A DNA stretch of 64,000 bases from Vibrio algivorus (GTDB taxonomy: Bacteria > Pseudomonadota > Gammaproteobacteria > Enterobacterales > Vibrionaceae). The position numbers and the translations under genes are program-made. Numbering within the stretch: position 1 is the stretch's first letter; each line of letters opens with the position of its first letter. Shown piece after piece: positions 8,784 to 17,276 of this stretch. The stretch is from assembly GCF_002218005.2 (NCBI RefSeq), contig NZ_AP018678.1, positions 1,364,001 to 1,428,000 on the forward strand, in the 5' to 3' direction. The notes below the pieces were generated by a model. That model was not told where the DNA came from, did not search any database, and saw only the letters and a program-made list of their open reading frames with translations.

Positions 8784-9428
8784 TTATGACTCAAGCAACC
8801 AGACTTCTTCGGCAAAGCGAGACAGCCCTTGTTTGATTCTTGGATGTTCACTATCACCATCATCACGATTTAAATGAGTCACTTTATACCCTGCAAATAA
8901 GCTTTCAATTTCTTTAGCAGGTACGCTAAACGGTGGCCCTGACATTTCAGATTGGTCATAATCCAATGTCACTAACAAAATTTTCCCACCTGGTGCAAGT
9001 AATGACTTAATACGTTCAGCATAAGCAACACGTAAGTCAGCCGGCAGTGCAATTAAAGCTGCACGGTCATAGATGCGATCAAATTGCGTCAATGGCGCAG
9101 TGAAGAAGTCTCCGGCATAAATAGACAACTCATCGAACTGGTACAACTCATGCTGTCCATTAAGCGGTGTAACCATTGGGGTATAAAAGTGCTCAGCAAA
9201 AAAGGCACGTACCGCAATATTGCTAAGTTCAACCCCTGTCACTTCATTATGTTTTTGCGCAAGCCAAACCAGATCTTCTGTTTTTCCACATAACGGAACG
9301 AGAACAGAATGATATCGATCAGCAGATACAACTTCCCAATAGTTAATTAAAAGTGGATTTACATCTTCTAAATGAAAACCAATTTTATTTTCTGCCCATT
9401 TATTATGCCAAAATTCTTGATCTTGCAT
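8784..9428 (-). CDS. tpm: Thiopurine S-methyltransferase
   Basis: 214 residues, class I SAM-dependent methyltransferase of the bacterial TPMT type. The N-terminal FWHNKWAENKIGFHLEDVNPLL is the family hallmark, followed by VLVPLCGKTEDLVWLA (SAM-binding loop) and YDRAALIALPADLR. It methylates thiopurines in vitro; in several bacteria it methylates selenite, tellurite or related chalcogen compounds, so its native substrate here is not known. ATG with AGGTGA upstream. It is convergent with purT and is followed upstream by the ihfA terminator, so it is its own transcription unit. Confidence 0.94.
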   Translation of the reverse strand: MQDQEFWHNKWAENKIGFHLEDVNPLLINYWEVVSADRYHSVLVPLCGKTEDLVWLAQKHNEVTGVELSNIAVRAFFAEHFYTPMVTPLNGQHELYQFDELSIYAGDFFTAPLTQFDRIYDRAALIALPADLRVAYAERIKSLLAPGGKILLVTLDYDQSEMSGPPFSVPAKEIESLFAGYKVTHLNRDDGDSEHPRIKQGLSRFAEEVWLLES

Positions 9429-9451
9429 TATTCACCTATAAAACGTTTGAT

Positions 9452-9482
9452 AATAAAAAGGCCACCTCAATAGGGTGACCTT
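9452..9482 (-). terminator. intrinsic terminator after ihfA
   Basis: On the leftward strand, stem AAGGTCACC / GGTGGCCTT (one wobble pair) followed by TTTTTATT. It separates ihfA from tpm. Confidence 0.85.
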
Positions 9483-9507
9483 CTTTCTTCCAGTGACTTA
9501 CGTGTTT

Positions 9508-9804
9508 TTATTTTTCTATCTTAATATTTTCAACACGAGCTTTCAGTTTTTGCCCTGGTCGGAATGTTACAACACGACGAGCAGAAATTGGAATATCTTC
9601 ACCAGTTTTAGGGTTTCGTCCAGGCCTTTCACTTTTATCACGTAGATCAAAGTTACCAAAACCAGACAATTTAACCTGTTCTCCATTTTCTAGTGCTTTA
9701 CGAATTTCTTCAAAAAACACTTCAACTGTATCCTTGGCATCACGTTTACTGTAACCAAGTTTTTCGAACAGGTTTTCAGCCAAATCGGCCTTAGTGAGCG
9801 CCAT
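9508..9804 (-). CDS. ihfA: Integration host factor subunit alpha
   Basis: 98 residues, HU/IHF family. MALTKADLAENLFEKLGYSKRDAKDTVEVFFEEI begins the helical body, KLSGFGNFDLRDKSERPGRNPKTGEDI forms the DNA-binding beta arms with the intercalating proline region, and RRVVTFRPGQKLKARVE ends the fold. The alpha subunit is recognised by its ALTKADLAE start. IHF bends DNA in recombination, replication and sigma-54 transcription. In E. coli ihfA follows pheT directly; here it is about 10.7 kb from pheT with the nrf genes between, and is followed by its own terminator. Confidence 0.96.
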   Translation of the reverse strand: MALTKADLAENLFEKLGYSKRDAKDTVEVFFEEIRKALENGEQVKLSGFGNFDLRDKSERPGRNPKTGEDIPISARRVVTFRPGQKLKARVENIKIEK

Positions 9805-10188
9805 AAAACATCCCTCAATTTATCACTGCCGTAGTGGCAGTATTTATAGCATTAGTACGTAGTTAGCAAGCTTAAAGTTAAGTATAACTTCGAAAGTGTA
9901 AGCCAACCTTATGATTTTCGCCAAATTTTTTTGATTGTTTGTATAAAATTTTCTTTAGAAATTCTTTTTAAAGTCGCTATTCACACAGTATTAGGTAGTT
10001 AATAAAACCAAATAACTCAAAAATTTCAGTTAAATAAATCAACTTAATGAATAACGCTCAGTCATTATCCCTATATTTGACTTTTTGCTAAAGAGTGAGA
10101 AAAAATTCAAACTTTAGACATATTTTTGAAAATAAAACCAGCAAAAGCAAAGCCTTAATTCATCTATAACATTAGATTAAGCCTTCGA
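9805..10188. other. intergenic region upstream of ihfA
   Basis: 384 bases, strongly AT-rich, with no convincing gene. The ihfA promoter must lie at its left end, and GAGGGATG provides the ribosome site. At the right end, 10150-10159 and 10176-10185 form a 10-bp stem with one mismatch downstream of nrfF, a possible weak terminator for the nrfEF transcript. No other structure was identified. Confidence 0.6.
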
Positions 10189-10632
10189 TCAATCCTTCTT
10201 TGGCTGCCGTTTTAGTACTAATCGACTAGCTACCCAAACAAGTAACAATAGGAGCACTATTGGGGTAAACCATAGCAGCCAAGTTTTATGTTCTAGCTTA
10301 GGTTTATATAATACAAACTCTCCAAACCTTTGCTGCATAAAATCCATAACTTCTGTATCCGTTTTACCTTGTTCCACCATAACAAAAACCCGATACTTCA
10401 TATCGACAGCAATAGAAGCATTTGATTCCATTAAATTTTGATTTTGACATTTTGGGCACCGAAGGTGGCGCGCAAGATAATAAGCACGCTGTTGATTCTT
10501 TATAGAACTGAACTGAAAAATCTCTACACTATTACGATCATTAGCAACTGTCGATTGTGCATACGCATTCGTCATAAAGCTGCATATAATAAAAACGAAT
10601 ATAACGCACAGAAAGCTATATTTACTCAACAC
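10189..10632 (-). CDS. nrfF: NrfF/CcmH-like cytochrome c heme lyase subunit
   Basis: 147 residues: a signal peptide or N-terminal anchor (LCVIFVFIICSFMTNAYAQS), the redox motif RCPKC in LRCPKCQNQN, and a C-terminal membrane helix (LLWFTPIVLLLLLVWVASRLVL). This is the CcmH/NrfF thioredoxin-like architecture, which reduces or presents apocytochrome cysteines for heme attachment. Next to nrfE, it most likely serves the CWSCK heme site of NrfA. Start is GTG at 10632 (TTG at 10629 possible), overlapping the end of nrfE by 11 bases, which indicates translational coupling. Confidence 0.87.
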   Translation of the reverse strand: MLSKYSFLCVIFVFIICSFMTNAYAQSTVANDRNSVEIFQFSSIKNQQRAYYLARHLRCPKCQNQNLMESNASIAVDMKYRVFVMVEQGKTDTEVMDFMQQRFGEFVLYKPKLEHKTWLLWFTPIVLLLLLVWVASRLVLKRQPKKD

Positions 10633-12589
10633 ACCAGCGACCTTTTTGCCCTTTGATATTCAGTGATAATTTAGAGCGAGCACGACCAAAAACAAGAGCA
10701 ATCAGCCCGCCAAAAACCATCAGTCCACCACCGTACCAAATCCACCGCATTAAAGGCTTATATTGCAAACGAATCGCATAATGATCGTTGTCAATTTTAT
10801 CCCCTAAAGTGATATACCAATCTCCCCAATGATTCCAATAAACATCCGGTTCAGTCATATCCATACTTCTCACTGTGTAATGGCGCTTTTCTGGCTTTAA
10901 ATAATTCACCAACTGCCCTTGTTCATCGAACATCCGAATAACCCCACGCTCCGCAGTATAATTGGGGCCAATCAATAACTCTGTCTTTTCATATTCAAAG
11001 CGATGATCATGAAAATTAAACTGAGTGCCATTTGTGACTTTTTGACTGGTTTCAACAGAGGCGTAACCTTCATAACTTGCAGCAATTACAATCAAAGCGA
11101 CACCAATATGAGCACACGCCATTGCAATCTTTTTGTTATCTTTAATAGCAGACATTATAGAAGCAACGATCACCCAACAAGATAAAACACTCGCAATAAC
11201 AATGATAGAGTAGCTTCCTTCAAACCATTGAAATTCAGTGCGATAAGCCTTAAAAGTTCCTATTCCAGCTACCAGTAACGCAATACTAATAGATATAATT
11301 AAAGGCCGTTTAACTAAATGGAAGTAAGGGATAGCAACGTTAACTCTATGAACATGAATAAACGAACTCAAACCCATTAAAATGCACAGAAGTAAAACAA
11401 TAGGTACAAAAATTTGGTTAAAGTACGGAGCACCGACTGAAATATTACCTAAGCCAAACAGTTGATAAACCATAGGATATAGCGTGCCGAGTAATACGCT
11501 AAATGTTGCTATACAAAATAACCCATTTCCTAAGAAAAATAGCATAGGCAAACTTAGCCATTCAAACTTCATCGGTTGAATATATCGACCAGCACGATAG
11601 GCAAAGACCAACATAGAACCAATCATCACCACACTTAAAATTGATAATAGAATAATTCCTCTTGTGGGATCGGTTGCAAATGCATGTACTGATGTAATGA
11701 CTCCAGAGCGAACAATAAAAGTACCAAGGATGCTTAAACAAAAGGTAAACGTTGCAAGTAATAAGCTCCAACCTGACATAATATTCGGCTGCTTACTCAC
11801 TTTTAATGAATGCAATAATGCGGTCGCCGTTAACCACGGCATTAAAGAGGCATTTTCTACCGGATCCCAAAACCACCAGCCTCCCCAACCTAATTCGTTA
11901 TAAGCCCACCAAGCACCAAGTACAATTCCAGCGGTCATGAAACACCAAGAAGATGATGCCCACGGACGAATATCTTCAGCCCACTTTGGGTTGTTTTCTT
12001 TAGTAATCATGGTTGCCATAGACATAGCAAAAGCCACAGCAAAACCAACATACCCGAGGTATAACAATGGCGGATGCACAATTAACCCTATGTCTTGTAA
12101 CATTGGGTTTAAATCTCGTCCTTCGAATGCTGCGGGTAATAAACGAATAAATGGGTTTGAGGCAAATAGAATATAACCCCCTATCGCTGTTGAAATTGTA
12201 ACTAGAATTATCAATGTCCAATTTTGGAACTCTTGATTTTTTGTTTTTCCTAACTTTGCAACTAACGCGGTCCAACCGATTAAACAAAACAGCCAAAATA
12301 AGAAAGAACCTTCATGTCCTCCCCAAACAGCCGTCAGCTTATAGATAAAAGGTAGGTGGGTATTCGAATGGGAAGCAACATAAAGTACTGAAAAGTCATC
12401 AATAACAAAACATATGGCCAAAAATATCACACTGAATGTGACACATACACATGCCAAGTAACTCAATAAACGACTGCAACTAGCCCAATAGGAGTCAACT
12501 TTATAGATAGCAAAAGCCGAGCCAAAGGCACTAGTTAAAGATAAAACAATCGAAAGAATTAATGACCAATGGCCTAACTCAGCAATCAT
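10622..12589 (-). CDS. nrfE: NrfE/CcmF-like cytochrome c heme lyase subunit
   Basis: 655 residues, a polytopic membrane protein of the CcmF/NrfE family. The tryptophan-rich WWD signature GWGGWWFWDPVENASLMPWL is present, as are WGGHEGSFLFW and PPLLYLGYVGF, with the large C-terminal periplasmic domain (about residues 490-600) and a final membrane helix. With NrfF and NrfG it attaches heme to the lysine-ligated CXXCK site of nitrite reductase. Linkage to nrf genes, rather than ccm genes, favours NrfE over CcmF. A 112-base gap with repeat remnants and a terminator-like hairpin (about 12619-12642) separates it from nrfD. Confidence 0.9.
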   Translation of the reverse strand: MIAELGHWSLILSIVLSLTSAFGSAFAIYKVDSYWASCSRLLSYLACVCVTFSVIFLAICFVIDDFSVLYVASHSNTHLPFIYKLTAVWGGHEGSFLFWLFCLIGWTALVAKLGKTKNQEFQNWTLIILVTISTAIGGYILFASNPFIRLLPAAFEGRDLNPMLQDIGLIVHPPLLYLGYVGFAVAFAMSMATMITKENNPKWAEDIRPWASSSWCFMTAGIVLGAWWAYNELGWGGWWFWDPVENASLMPWLTATALLHSLKVSKQPNIMSGWSLLLATFTFCLSILGTFIVRSGVITSVHAFATDPTRGIILLSILSVVMIGSMLVFAYRAGRYIQPMKFEWLSLPMLFFLGNGLFCIATFSVLLGTLYPMVYQLFGLGNISVGAPYFNQIFVPIVLLLCILMGLSSFIHVHRVNVAIPYFHLVKRPLIISISIALLVAGIGTFKAYRTEFQWFEGSYSIIVIASVLSCWVIVASIMSAIKDNKKIAMACAHIGVALIVIAASYEGYASVETSQKVTNGTQFNFHDHRFEYEKTELLIGPNYTAERGVIRMFDEQGQLVNYLKPEKRHYTVRSMDMTEPDVYWNHWGDWYITLGDKIDNDHYAIRLQYKPLMRWIWYGGGLMVFGGLIALVFGRARSKLSLNIKGQKGRWCVE

Positions 12590-12641
12590 AGAAACCTATT
12601 CAAATTGATAGAAGAAAGAAGGTGTATTACACACCCTCTTT

Positions 12642-12698
12642 TATACTCAAGTCACTTAGAACTATATTCAGTCACATACACCCAAGCCACTTTGATAT
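12642..12698. repeat. two family A repeat ends between nrfD and nrfE
   Basis: TATACTCAAGTCACTT at 12642-12657 and ATACACCCAAGCCACTTTG from about 12677 are diverged copies of the 2749-3015 element end, in the same orientation. They split the nrf operon, so nrfEF may need its own promoter or read-through. Confidence 0.6.
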
Positions 12699-12701
12699 AT
12701 G

Positions 12702-13670
12702 TTAATACACCGTCATTTGCCCTGCGTACAAAATGAAAGTTCTCAACATCAAAACACCTATCAAACTCAGTGCTGTCACAAAGACAATAAAGGCTTTTTT
12801 ATGTTGAACTTCATTTGAGGTAAAGGTGCTCATAGCTAATGGCAACAACATCCCCATTCCTATCACTCCGATCCAAAACCAATTCGACCAAAAACCACCA
12901 CCAATTGCGGTTATCACAGCTTCTGCCCTTGCACCTCCACCAAAATAAAGACCGGCAAAAAATGCGCATAGAACAAACAATTCAAACACCACCACTGGTT
13001 TTTCAATTTTATGGATCCAGCGTACACTTGGGCTGTTAATCGGTTCTTTTCCACCAACAACACCAAACAACAAACACGCTGCGGCCCCAGATGAAACACT
13101 GGAAAAAACAAATAACACTGGTAACACTGGGTTATTCAATAATGGGTAGGTTTTTAACGCGGAAAGTAAGAAACCAGTATACGCTGCTAACAAGAATGCC
13201 AATATTGCCAAAAACCACTCAATTGGATTTTCAAACTTTTTCGCTATCGTTAACACTCGCTCAACCAAGCCTTGAATAACTGAAAGCTTAGTTAAGAACT
13301 GATAAATCTCTTTTTTGAAAATAATGCCTAGCCAAACAAACAACACCACCATATAGATTTGGAATAACAATACCCCCATCGACATCACTGATGACGGATT
13401 GTAATACAACATTATCTTCCAAAATAACCAGGGTCTTTGTAGGTGGAAGACCAAAATAGTTAAACCTAAAATGATCCCTAGTGGGGCAAAAATAGCATTG
13501 GCTCGAATAATGCCATTTTTGCATGCTTCGCCAGTAATCACCTTTTTCTTCAAGTAGATAGAAATCATTACTCCACCAGCAGACATACCAGTAAGAAATA
13601 AGTAAATCGCAATCACCCAATCCCAAACCAAGGAGTCAAAGTGAAAAGCTTGGTTAATAATCTCACTCAT
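12702..13670 (-). CDS. nrfD: NrfD-like quinol-oxidising membrane subunit
   Basis: 322 residues with eight or more membrane helices, of the NrfD/PsrC family. The N-terminal WDWVIAIYLFLTGMSAGGVMISIYL is characteristic, as is LLFGVVGGKEPINSPSVRW. It takes electrons from menaquinol or ubiquinol and passes them to the NrfC iron-sulfur protein, then to NrfB and NrfA. The ATG overlaps the nrfC stop by four bases (ATGA), so the two are translationally coupled. Confidence 0.93.
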   Translation of the reverse strand: MSEIINQAFHFDSLVWDWVIAIYLFLTGMSAGGVMISIYLKKKVITGEACKNGIIRANAIFAPLGIILGLTILVFHLQRPWLFWKIMLYYNPSSVMSMGVLLFQIYMVVLFVWLGIIFKKEIYQFLTKLSVIQGLVERVLTIAKKFENPIEWFLAILAFLLAAYTGFLLSALKTYPLLNNPVLPVLFVFSSVSSGAAACLLFGVVGGKEPINSPSVRWIHKIEKPVVVFELFVLCAFFAGLYFGGGARAEAVITAIGGGFWSNWFWIGVIGMGMLLPLAMSTFTSNEVQHKKAFIVFVTALSLIGVLMLRTFILYAGQMTVY

Positions 13671-14356
13671 CCTAAAATCTCCCCTTTATTGTTGGGTACT
13701 TTGTACATTTTTGGTTCAGTACCTAACTCAACTTTCATTCGATAAACCGTATGAGTTTGAATGATTTTATTGATATCACTATTAGGATCATTTAAATCTC
13801 CAAAAGTGAGAGCTTTGGTTGGGCAAGATTCAACACACGCTGGTTTTTTCCCTTGTGTTAGGTTGGTTTTACGACAAAAATCGCATTTATCCGCCACCTT
13901 AGTTTCAGGATTAAAAAAGCGTACTTGATACGGACAAGCCGCTAAACAATAACCACAGCCTACACATCGGTCAGCCTTCACATCCACGATACCTGTTTTA
14001 GGATCTCGGTAAGCAGCTTGAGTCGGACAAACATGAATACAAGGAGCATTATCACAATGTTGGCAAGAGATACGTTCAAAAGTGTACGAAGCCTTTGGAA
14101 AGTCACCAATAGGTTCGCTACGTTTGATTTTTAACCTTGTCACCCCTTCGGGTACCTTGTTGACTTCTCGGCAAGCATCGGTACAAGCGGTACAACCAAT
14201 ACATAAAGTTTCATCATGGACCATTCCATAACGTATTAAGCCATCGGTTTCGGTAGCAATTAGTTTTTTACCATTCGCTAACGCAGTGGTTGCAACACCA
14301 GTGGTAAAGATAACTGCACCACTTCCTAATAAAAAATTACGTCTTGAACAGGACAT
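13667..14356 (-). CDS. nrfC: NrfC-like periplasmic 4Fe-4S ferredoxin subunit
   Basis: 229 residues with a twin-arginine leader (SRRNFLLGSGAVIFTTGVATTALA) that sends the folded protein to the periplasm. Four cysteine clusters can carry four 4Fe-4S centres: CIGCTACTDAC, CQHCDNAPCIHVC, CVGCGYCLAAC and the CDFC...CVESC pair. It bridges NrfD and the pentaheme NrfB. The start overlaps the nrfB stop by one base (TAATG), and the end overlaps nrfD, so nrfBCD form one tight operon. Confidence 0.95.
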   Translation of the reverse strand: MSCSRRNFLLGSGAVIFTTGVATTALANGKKLIATETDGLIRYGMVHDETLCIGCTACTDACREVNKVPEGVTRLKIKRSEPIGDFPKASYTFERISCQHCDNAPCIHVCPTQAAYRDPKTGIVDVKADRCVGCGYCLAACPYQVRFFNPETKVADKCDFCRKTNLTQGKKPACVESCPTKALTFGDLNDPNSDINKIIQTHTVYRMKVELGTEPKMYKVPNNKGEILG

Positions 14357-14958
14357 TATTTATCCTCCTGTTGCTTATAACTTGTCATATCTGAGTGGCA
14401 ATCCACGCACATTTTGATCCGAGGTTTACGTTCAATATCTTGCATTGGATCTTTTTCTGGGTGAATGGAGTGACAAGAGGAACACGTCAGTTTTAAAGCA
14501 TGTACATCATGAGTCCAATTGGCTCTACGCAATTGTTCACCTTGATGACAATCTATGCATTGTGAGTTTTGGGTCTTGACCCAGGTAGGATCATGAGCCG
14601 GTTTACTCTTTCCGGCAACGACTTGGCCTTGACGAAATTTAACAACATTAGGAGCACCATCACGATGAGAGGCACTAATATCATTATGACAATCAATACA
14701 GCCAATGTTTCTTCCTGTTTTCTCATTCAACGCTTTAGCATGCTGCCCTAACAAAACATCATGTTCATCTTTATGGCATTGTGTACAGGCATAATTTTTA
14801 TCACGTTGAAAGGACACTTGAGCTTTATCTGTTTCTTGAAGGTTTAACTCAGCGTTATTTTCATGTGAACTCGCTAACGTATTGAATGAAAAAACCAATG
14901 CAACCGATATCAGGAACATACCCGATAGCTTTGCGATGGTCTTTTGTATGCTATCCAT
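14356..14958 (-). CDS. nrfB: NrfB pentaheme c-type cytochrome
   Basis: 200 residues with a signal peptide (MFLISVALVFSFNTLASS) and exactly five CXXCH heme sites: Cys58-His62 (CTQCH), 87-91 (CIDCH), 134-138 (CIDCH), 159-163 (CSSCH) and 184-188 (CVDCH). This matches NrfB, the soluble periplasmic electron donor to the NrfA dimer. It is the first gene of the leftward nrfBCD operon and diverges from nrfA, with which it shares a 359-base control region. Confidence 0.95.
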   Translation of the reverse strand: MDSIQKTIAKLSGMFLISVALVFSFNTLASSHENNAELNLQETDKAQVSFQRDKNYACTQCHKDEHDVLLGQHAKALNEKTGRNIGCIDCHNDISASHRDGAPNVVKFRQGQVVAGKSKPAHDPTWVKTQNSQCIDCHQGEQLRRANWTHDVHALKLTCSSCHSIHPEKDPMQDIERKPRIKMCVDCHSDMTSYKQQEDK

Positions 14959-15317
14959 GTTTTTGCACCTTATTTATTACAAAACACTTATTTTTAAAAC
15001 AAGCTGTTAATGGTTTTGTATTTATATTTTGCAAATACACCTCAAGGGCTCACTTGCAATTAGTGCAACTCATGTCATCAAATTTGTTTAGCCACAACAC
15101 TTAACGTTACAAAATGTAATACCACTAAAGGACAAAAAACCCGATCTGGTTAACAATTTATAAAACCTATATTTTTAATATACCTTTATTTGATATCAAT
15201 CAATTCAGCGTCACTTTAACCTTAAAGAAATAAGGGTTTTTGCTAATATTCACCTGCACTCTCATTGTTATCAACTGCCCACAACAACACTTGATATGTA
15301 TTTACAATAATGGAGTG
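14959..15317. promoter_or_regulatory. divergent nrfB / nrfA control region
   Basis: 359 AT-rich bases between the divergent nrfB and nrfA starts. The only site I can support is the FNR box at 15190-15203. I looked for NarL/NarP heptamers (TACYYMT type) and found only imperfect candidates such as TACCACT near 15121, not strong enough to call. A longer in-frame extension of nrfA back to 15240 exists but is not a plausible signal peptide. Confidence 0.6.
15190..15203 (+). promoter_or_regulatory. FNR-binding site upstream of nrfA
   Basis: TTGATATCAATCAA is a perfect match to the FNR consensus TTGAT-N4-ATCAA. It lies 114 bases before the nrfA ATG. FNR activates nrf transcription without oxygen in E. 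coli, so anaerobic induction is expected here. Whether it also serves nrfB is unknown. Confidence 0.88.
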
Positions 15318-16793
15318 ATGATCGTGAATATTAACTGGAAAGCCCCTGTGGTTAATTCAGCACTGCTATCGTTATTAGGTATGACCCTTTTGGTAAACCC
15401 AATTTCTACCTACGCTAACGAGCAAGCAGAAACAACCCAATCCGCTACTCAAATAATGAAGTTCGACCCTCGAAATGAAAAATTCGAACCGGACCATCCC
15501 GAGCAATACCAAAGCTGGAAAAACACTTCTAAAAGTGAACATATAACCGATGCACTACAAAGTGACCCTAATATGGTGATTTTATGGGCTGGTTACGGTT
15601 TTGCTAAAGACTACAATGCACCAAGAGGACACTTTTACGCTGTCACCGATGTTCGTAATACCCTACGTACAGGTGGCCCTAAAGATGCCAAATCGGGTCC
15701 TATGCCAATGGCATGCTGGAGCTGTAAGAGCCCTGACGTCCCACGAGTGATTGATGAGCGTGGTGAAGATGGCTATTTTGATGGCAAGTGGTCTCGCTTA
15801 GGCTCTCAGATAATTAACCCAATCGGTTGTGCTGATTGCCATGATACTCAAAGTGATGATTTTAAAGATGGCAAACCAGCCTTACGTGTTGCCCGTCCAT
15901 TTGCTTCCAGAGCAATGCATGCCATCGACCGTGATTTTGATAAACAAGATAGATTCGGACAGCAATCTCAAGTTTGTGGTCAATGCCATGTTGAATACTA
16001 TTTCCAAAAAGACAAAAAGAATGCAGTTAAATTCCCTTGGGATAAAGGCGTAGATGTTGACTCTATTGAAAAATACTACGATGAAATTGGCTTTAGTGAT
16101 TGGATAAACCCTTTATCTAAAGCGCCAATGCTTAAAGCTCAACACCCAGAATATGAAACTTGGCAAATGGGTATACACGGCAAAAACAACGTAGCTTGTG
16201 TGGATTGTCACATGCCTAAAGTGAAAAATAAGCAAGGTAAAGTGTATACCGACCATAAAGTAGGTAACCCATTTGATCGATTTGAAGACACTTGTGCGCA
16301 ATGTCATACGCAAGATAAGCAATCCATGATGGATATTGTGAAATCTCGCAAAGACAAAGTGCAAGAGATGAAATTGATCGCTGAGAAGCAACTTGTTGCT
16401 GCACACTTTGAGGCAAAAGCGGCTTGGGAAGCTGGCGCAACTGAAGCAGAAATGAAAGATATTCTAATGGATATTCGTCACGCTCAGTGGCGCTGGGACT
16501 ATGCTATTGCCTCTCATGGAGTTCATATGCATGCTCCTGAAGTCGCTTTACGCGTATTAGGGACATCAGTTGACCGTGCAACAGATGCTCGAACCAAACT
16601 CATCCGCGTACTCGCGAAACATGGTATTACCGACCCAATTCAAATTCCTGATATTTCGACCAAAGAAAAAGCACAAGCTGCGCTTGGAATGGATATGAAG
16701 GGTATGAATCAAGAAAAAGATGATTTCTTGAAAAACGTTATACCGGAATGGGATAAAGAAGCCGATATTCGCGAGGCAACCTACCCTCAATAA
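15318..16793 (+). CDS. nrfA: Ammonia-forming cytochrome c nitrite reductase (pentaheme)
   Basis: 491 residues from ATG 15318, with a signal peptide ending near STYA-NEQ. It reduces nitrite to ammonium in the periplasm with six electrons. The lysine-ligated catalytic heme site CWSCK is at 133-137, and four bis-histidine hemes at 171-175 (CADCH), 220-224 (CGQCH), 294-298 (CVDCH) and 326-330 (CAQCH). LKAQHPEYETW and HAQWRWDYAIASHG are conserved NrfA blocks. A GTG at 15324 has better spacing from GGAG and is an alternative start; the mature protein is unaffected. Monocistronic, diverging from nrfBCD, with its own terminator. Confidence 0.97.
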   Translation: MIVNINWKAPVVNSALLSLLGMTLLVNPISTYANEQAETTQSATQIMKFDPRNEKFEPDHPEQYQSWKNTSKSEHITDALQSDPNMVILWAGYGFAKDYNAPRGHFYAVTDVRNTLRTGGPKDAKSGPMPMACWSCKSPDVPRVIDERGEDGYFDGKWSRLGSQIINPIGCADCHDTQSDDFKDGKPALRVARPFASRAMHAIDRDFDKQDRFGQQSQVCGQCHVEYYFQKDKKNAVKFPWDKGVDVDSIEKYYDEIGFSDWINPLSKAPMLKAQHPEYETWQMGIHGKNNVACVDCHMPKVKNKQGKVYTDHKVGNPFDRFEDTCAQCHTQDKQSMMDIVKSRKDKVQEMKLIAEKQLVAAHFEAKAAWEAGATEAEMKDILMDIRHAQWRWDYAIASHGVHMHAPEVALRVLGTSVDRATDARTKLIRVLAKHGITDPIQIPDISTKEKAQAALGMDMKGMNQEKDDFLKNVIPEWDKEADIREATYPQ

Positions 16794-16813
16794 GAGTTAA
16801 CCCACCTCACAAT

Positions 16814-16848
16814 AAAGCCCCAATACTTATACAGTTTTGGGGCTTTTT
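16814..16848 (+). terminator. intrinsic terminator after nrfA
   Basis: Perfect 10-bp stem AAAGCCCCAA / TTGGGGCTTT (16814-16823 with 16837-16846) followed by T residues. Confidence 0.92.
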
Positions 16849-16857
16849 GTATATTTA

Positions 16858-17255
16858 ATACCAATCACAGTAATCAACCTCAGCTGCGGATAACTAGAAG
16901 TCACTCAATACAGCACTTTAGGCGTCTAACTTCGTTAAAATCAACGCAATAGGCCAGCTATTGACTTATGATTTTGCCTTGTTATCCATCCCAAATTGCA
17001 GCATTGAGAGAAAGTCATCCACCCTAGATGTCTGACAGATGTTTTTATCATTTTGTATATCAGTGGGTTAGGTTAATTATTGTGGCACTCTTATCCGAAG
17101 CTGAGGTTAATTAGCTGGTCAGAAATTGCGTAGGAAAAACTTTGAGAACAAGGCAATATTTTTCGTTAAGTAGTGATTCTACAAACAAAAATATTAACGA
17201 CGTTATCGAAGTTTTTAACAAGCAAGAATGATCAGGTAATTAGTACGAGTGGTAT
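16858..17255. mobile_element. outer palindromic element, interrupted by a second element
   Basis: Termini ATACCAATCACAGTAAT (from 16858) and the inverse of ATTACTAATTA-type sequence ending GGTAT (17255) match at about 14 of 19 positions. The right part, about 17109-17245, is a long imperfect palindrome: TTAGCTGGTCAGAAATTGCG pairs with CAAGAATGATCAGGTAATTA, AAAAACTTTGA with TCGAAGTTTTT, and AATATTTTTCGTT with AACAAAAATATT. Removing 16876-17108 rejoins CAGTAAT with TAGCTGG to give a continuous hairpin element. No coding potential seen; this fills the nrfA-nrfG gap. Confidence 0.6.
16876..17108. mobile_element. inner 233-bp element with 18-bp inverted ends
   Basis: AACCTCAGCTGCGGATAA (16876-16893) and the inverted copy at 17091-17108 differ at one position. 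The element has no ORF of note and appears to sit inside the outer repeat. A short AAT is present on both flanks, too short to prove a target duplication. Confidence 0.62.
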
Positions 17256-17276
17256 AACCTTAAACGTAAATTATCA

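Noticed and set aside
15110..15190. NarL/NarP heptamers upstream of nrfA
   Set aside because: Only imperfect single heptamers such as TACCACT were found, without the paired 7-2-7 arrangement.
15240..15317. 26-residue N-terminal extension of nrfA
   Set aside because: It would place residues before the signal peptide; ATG 15318 or GTG 15324 fit the ribosome site and the known N-terminus.
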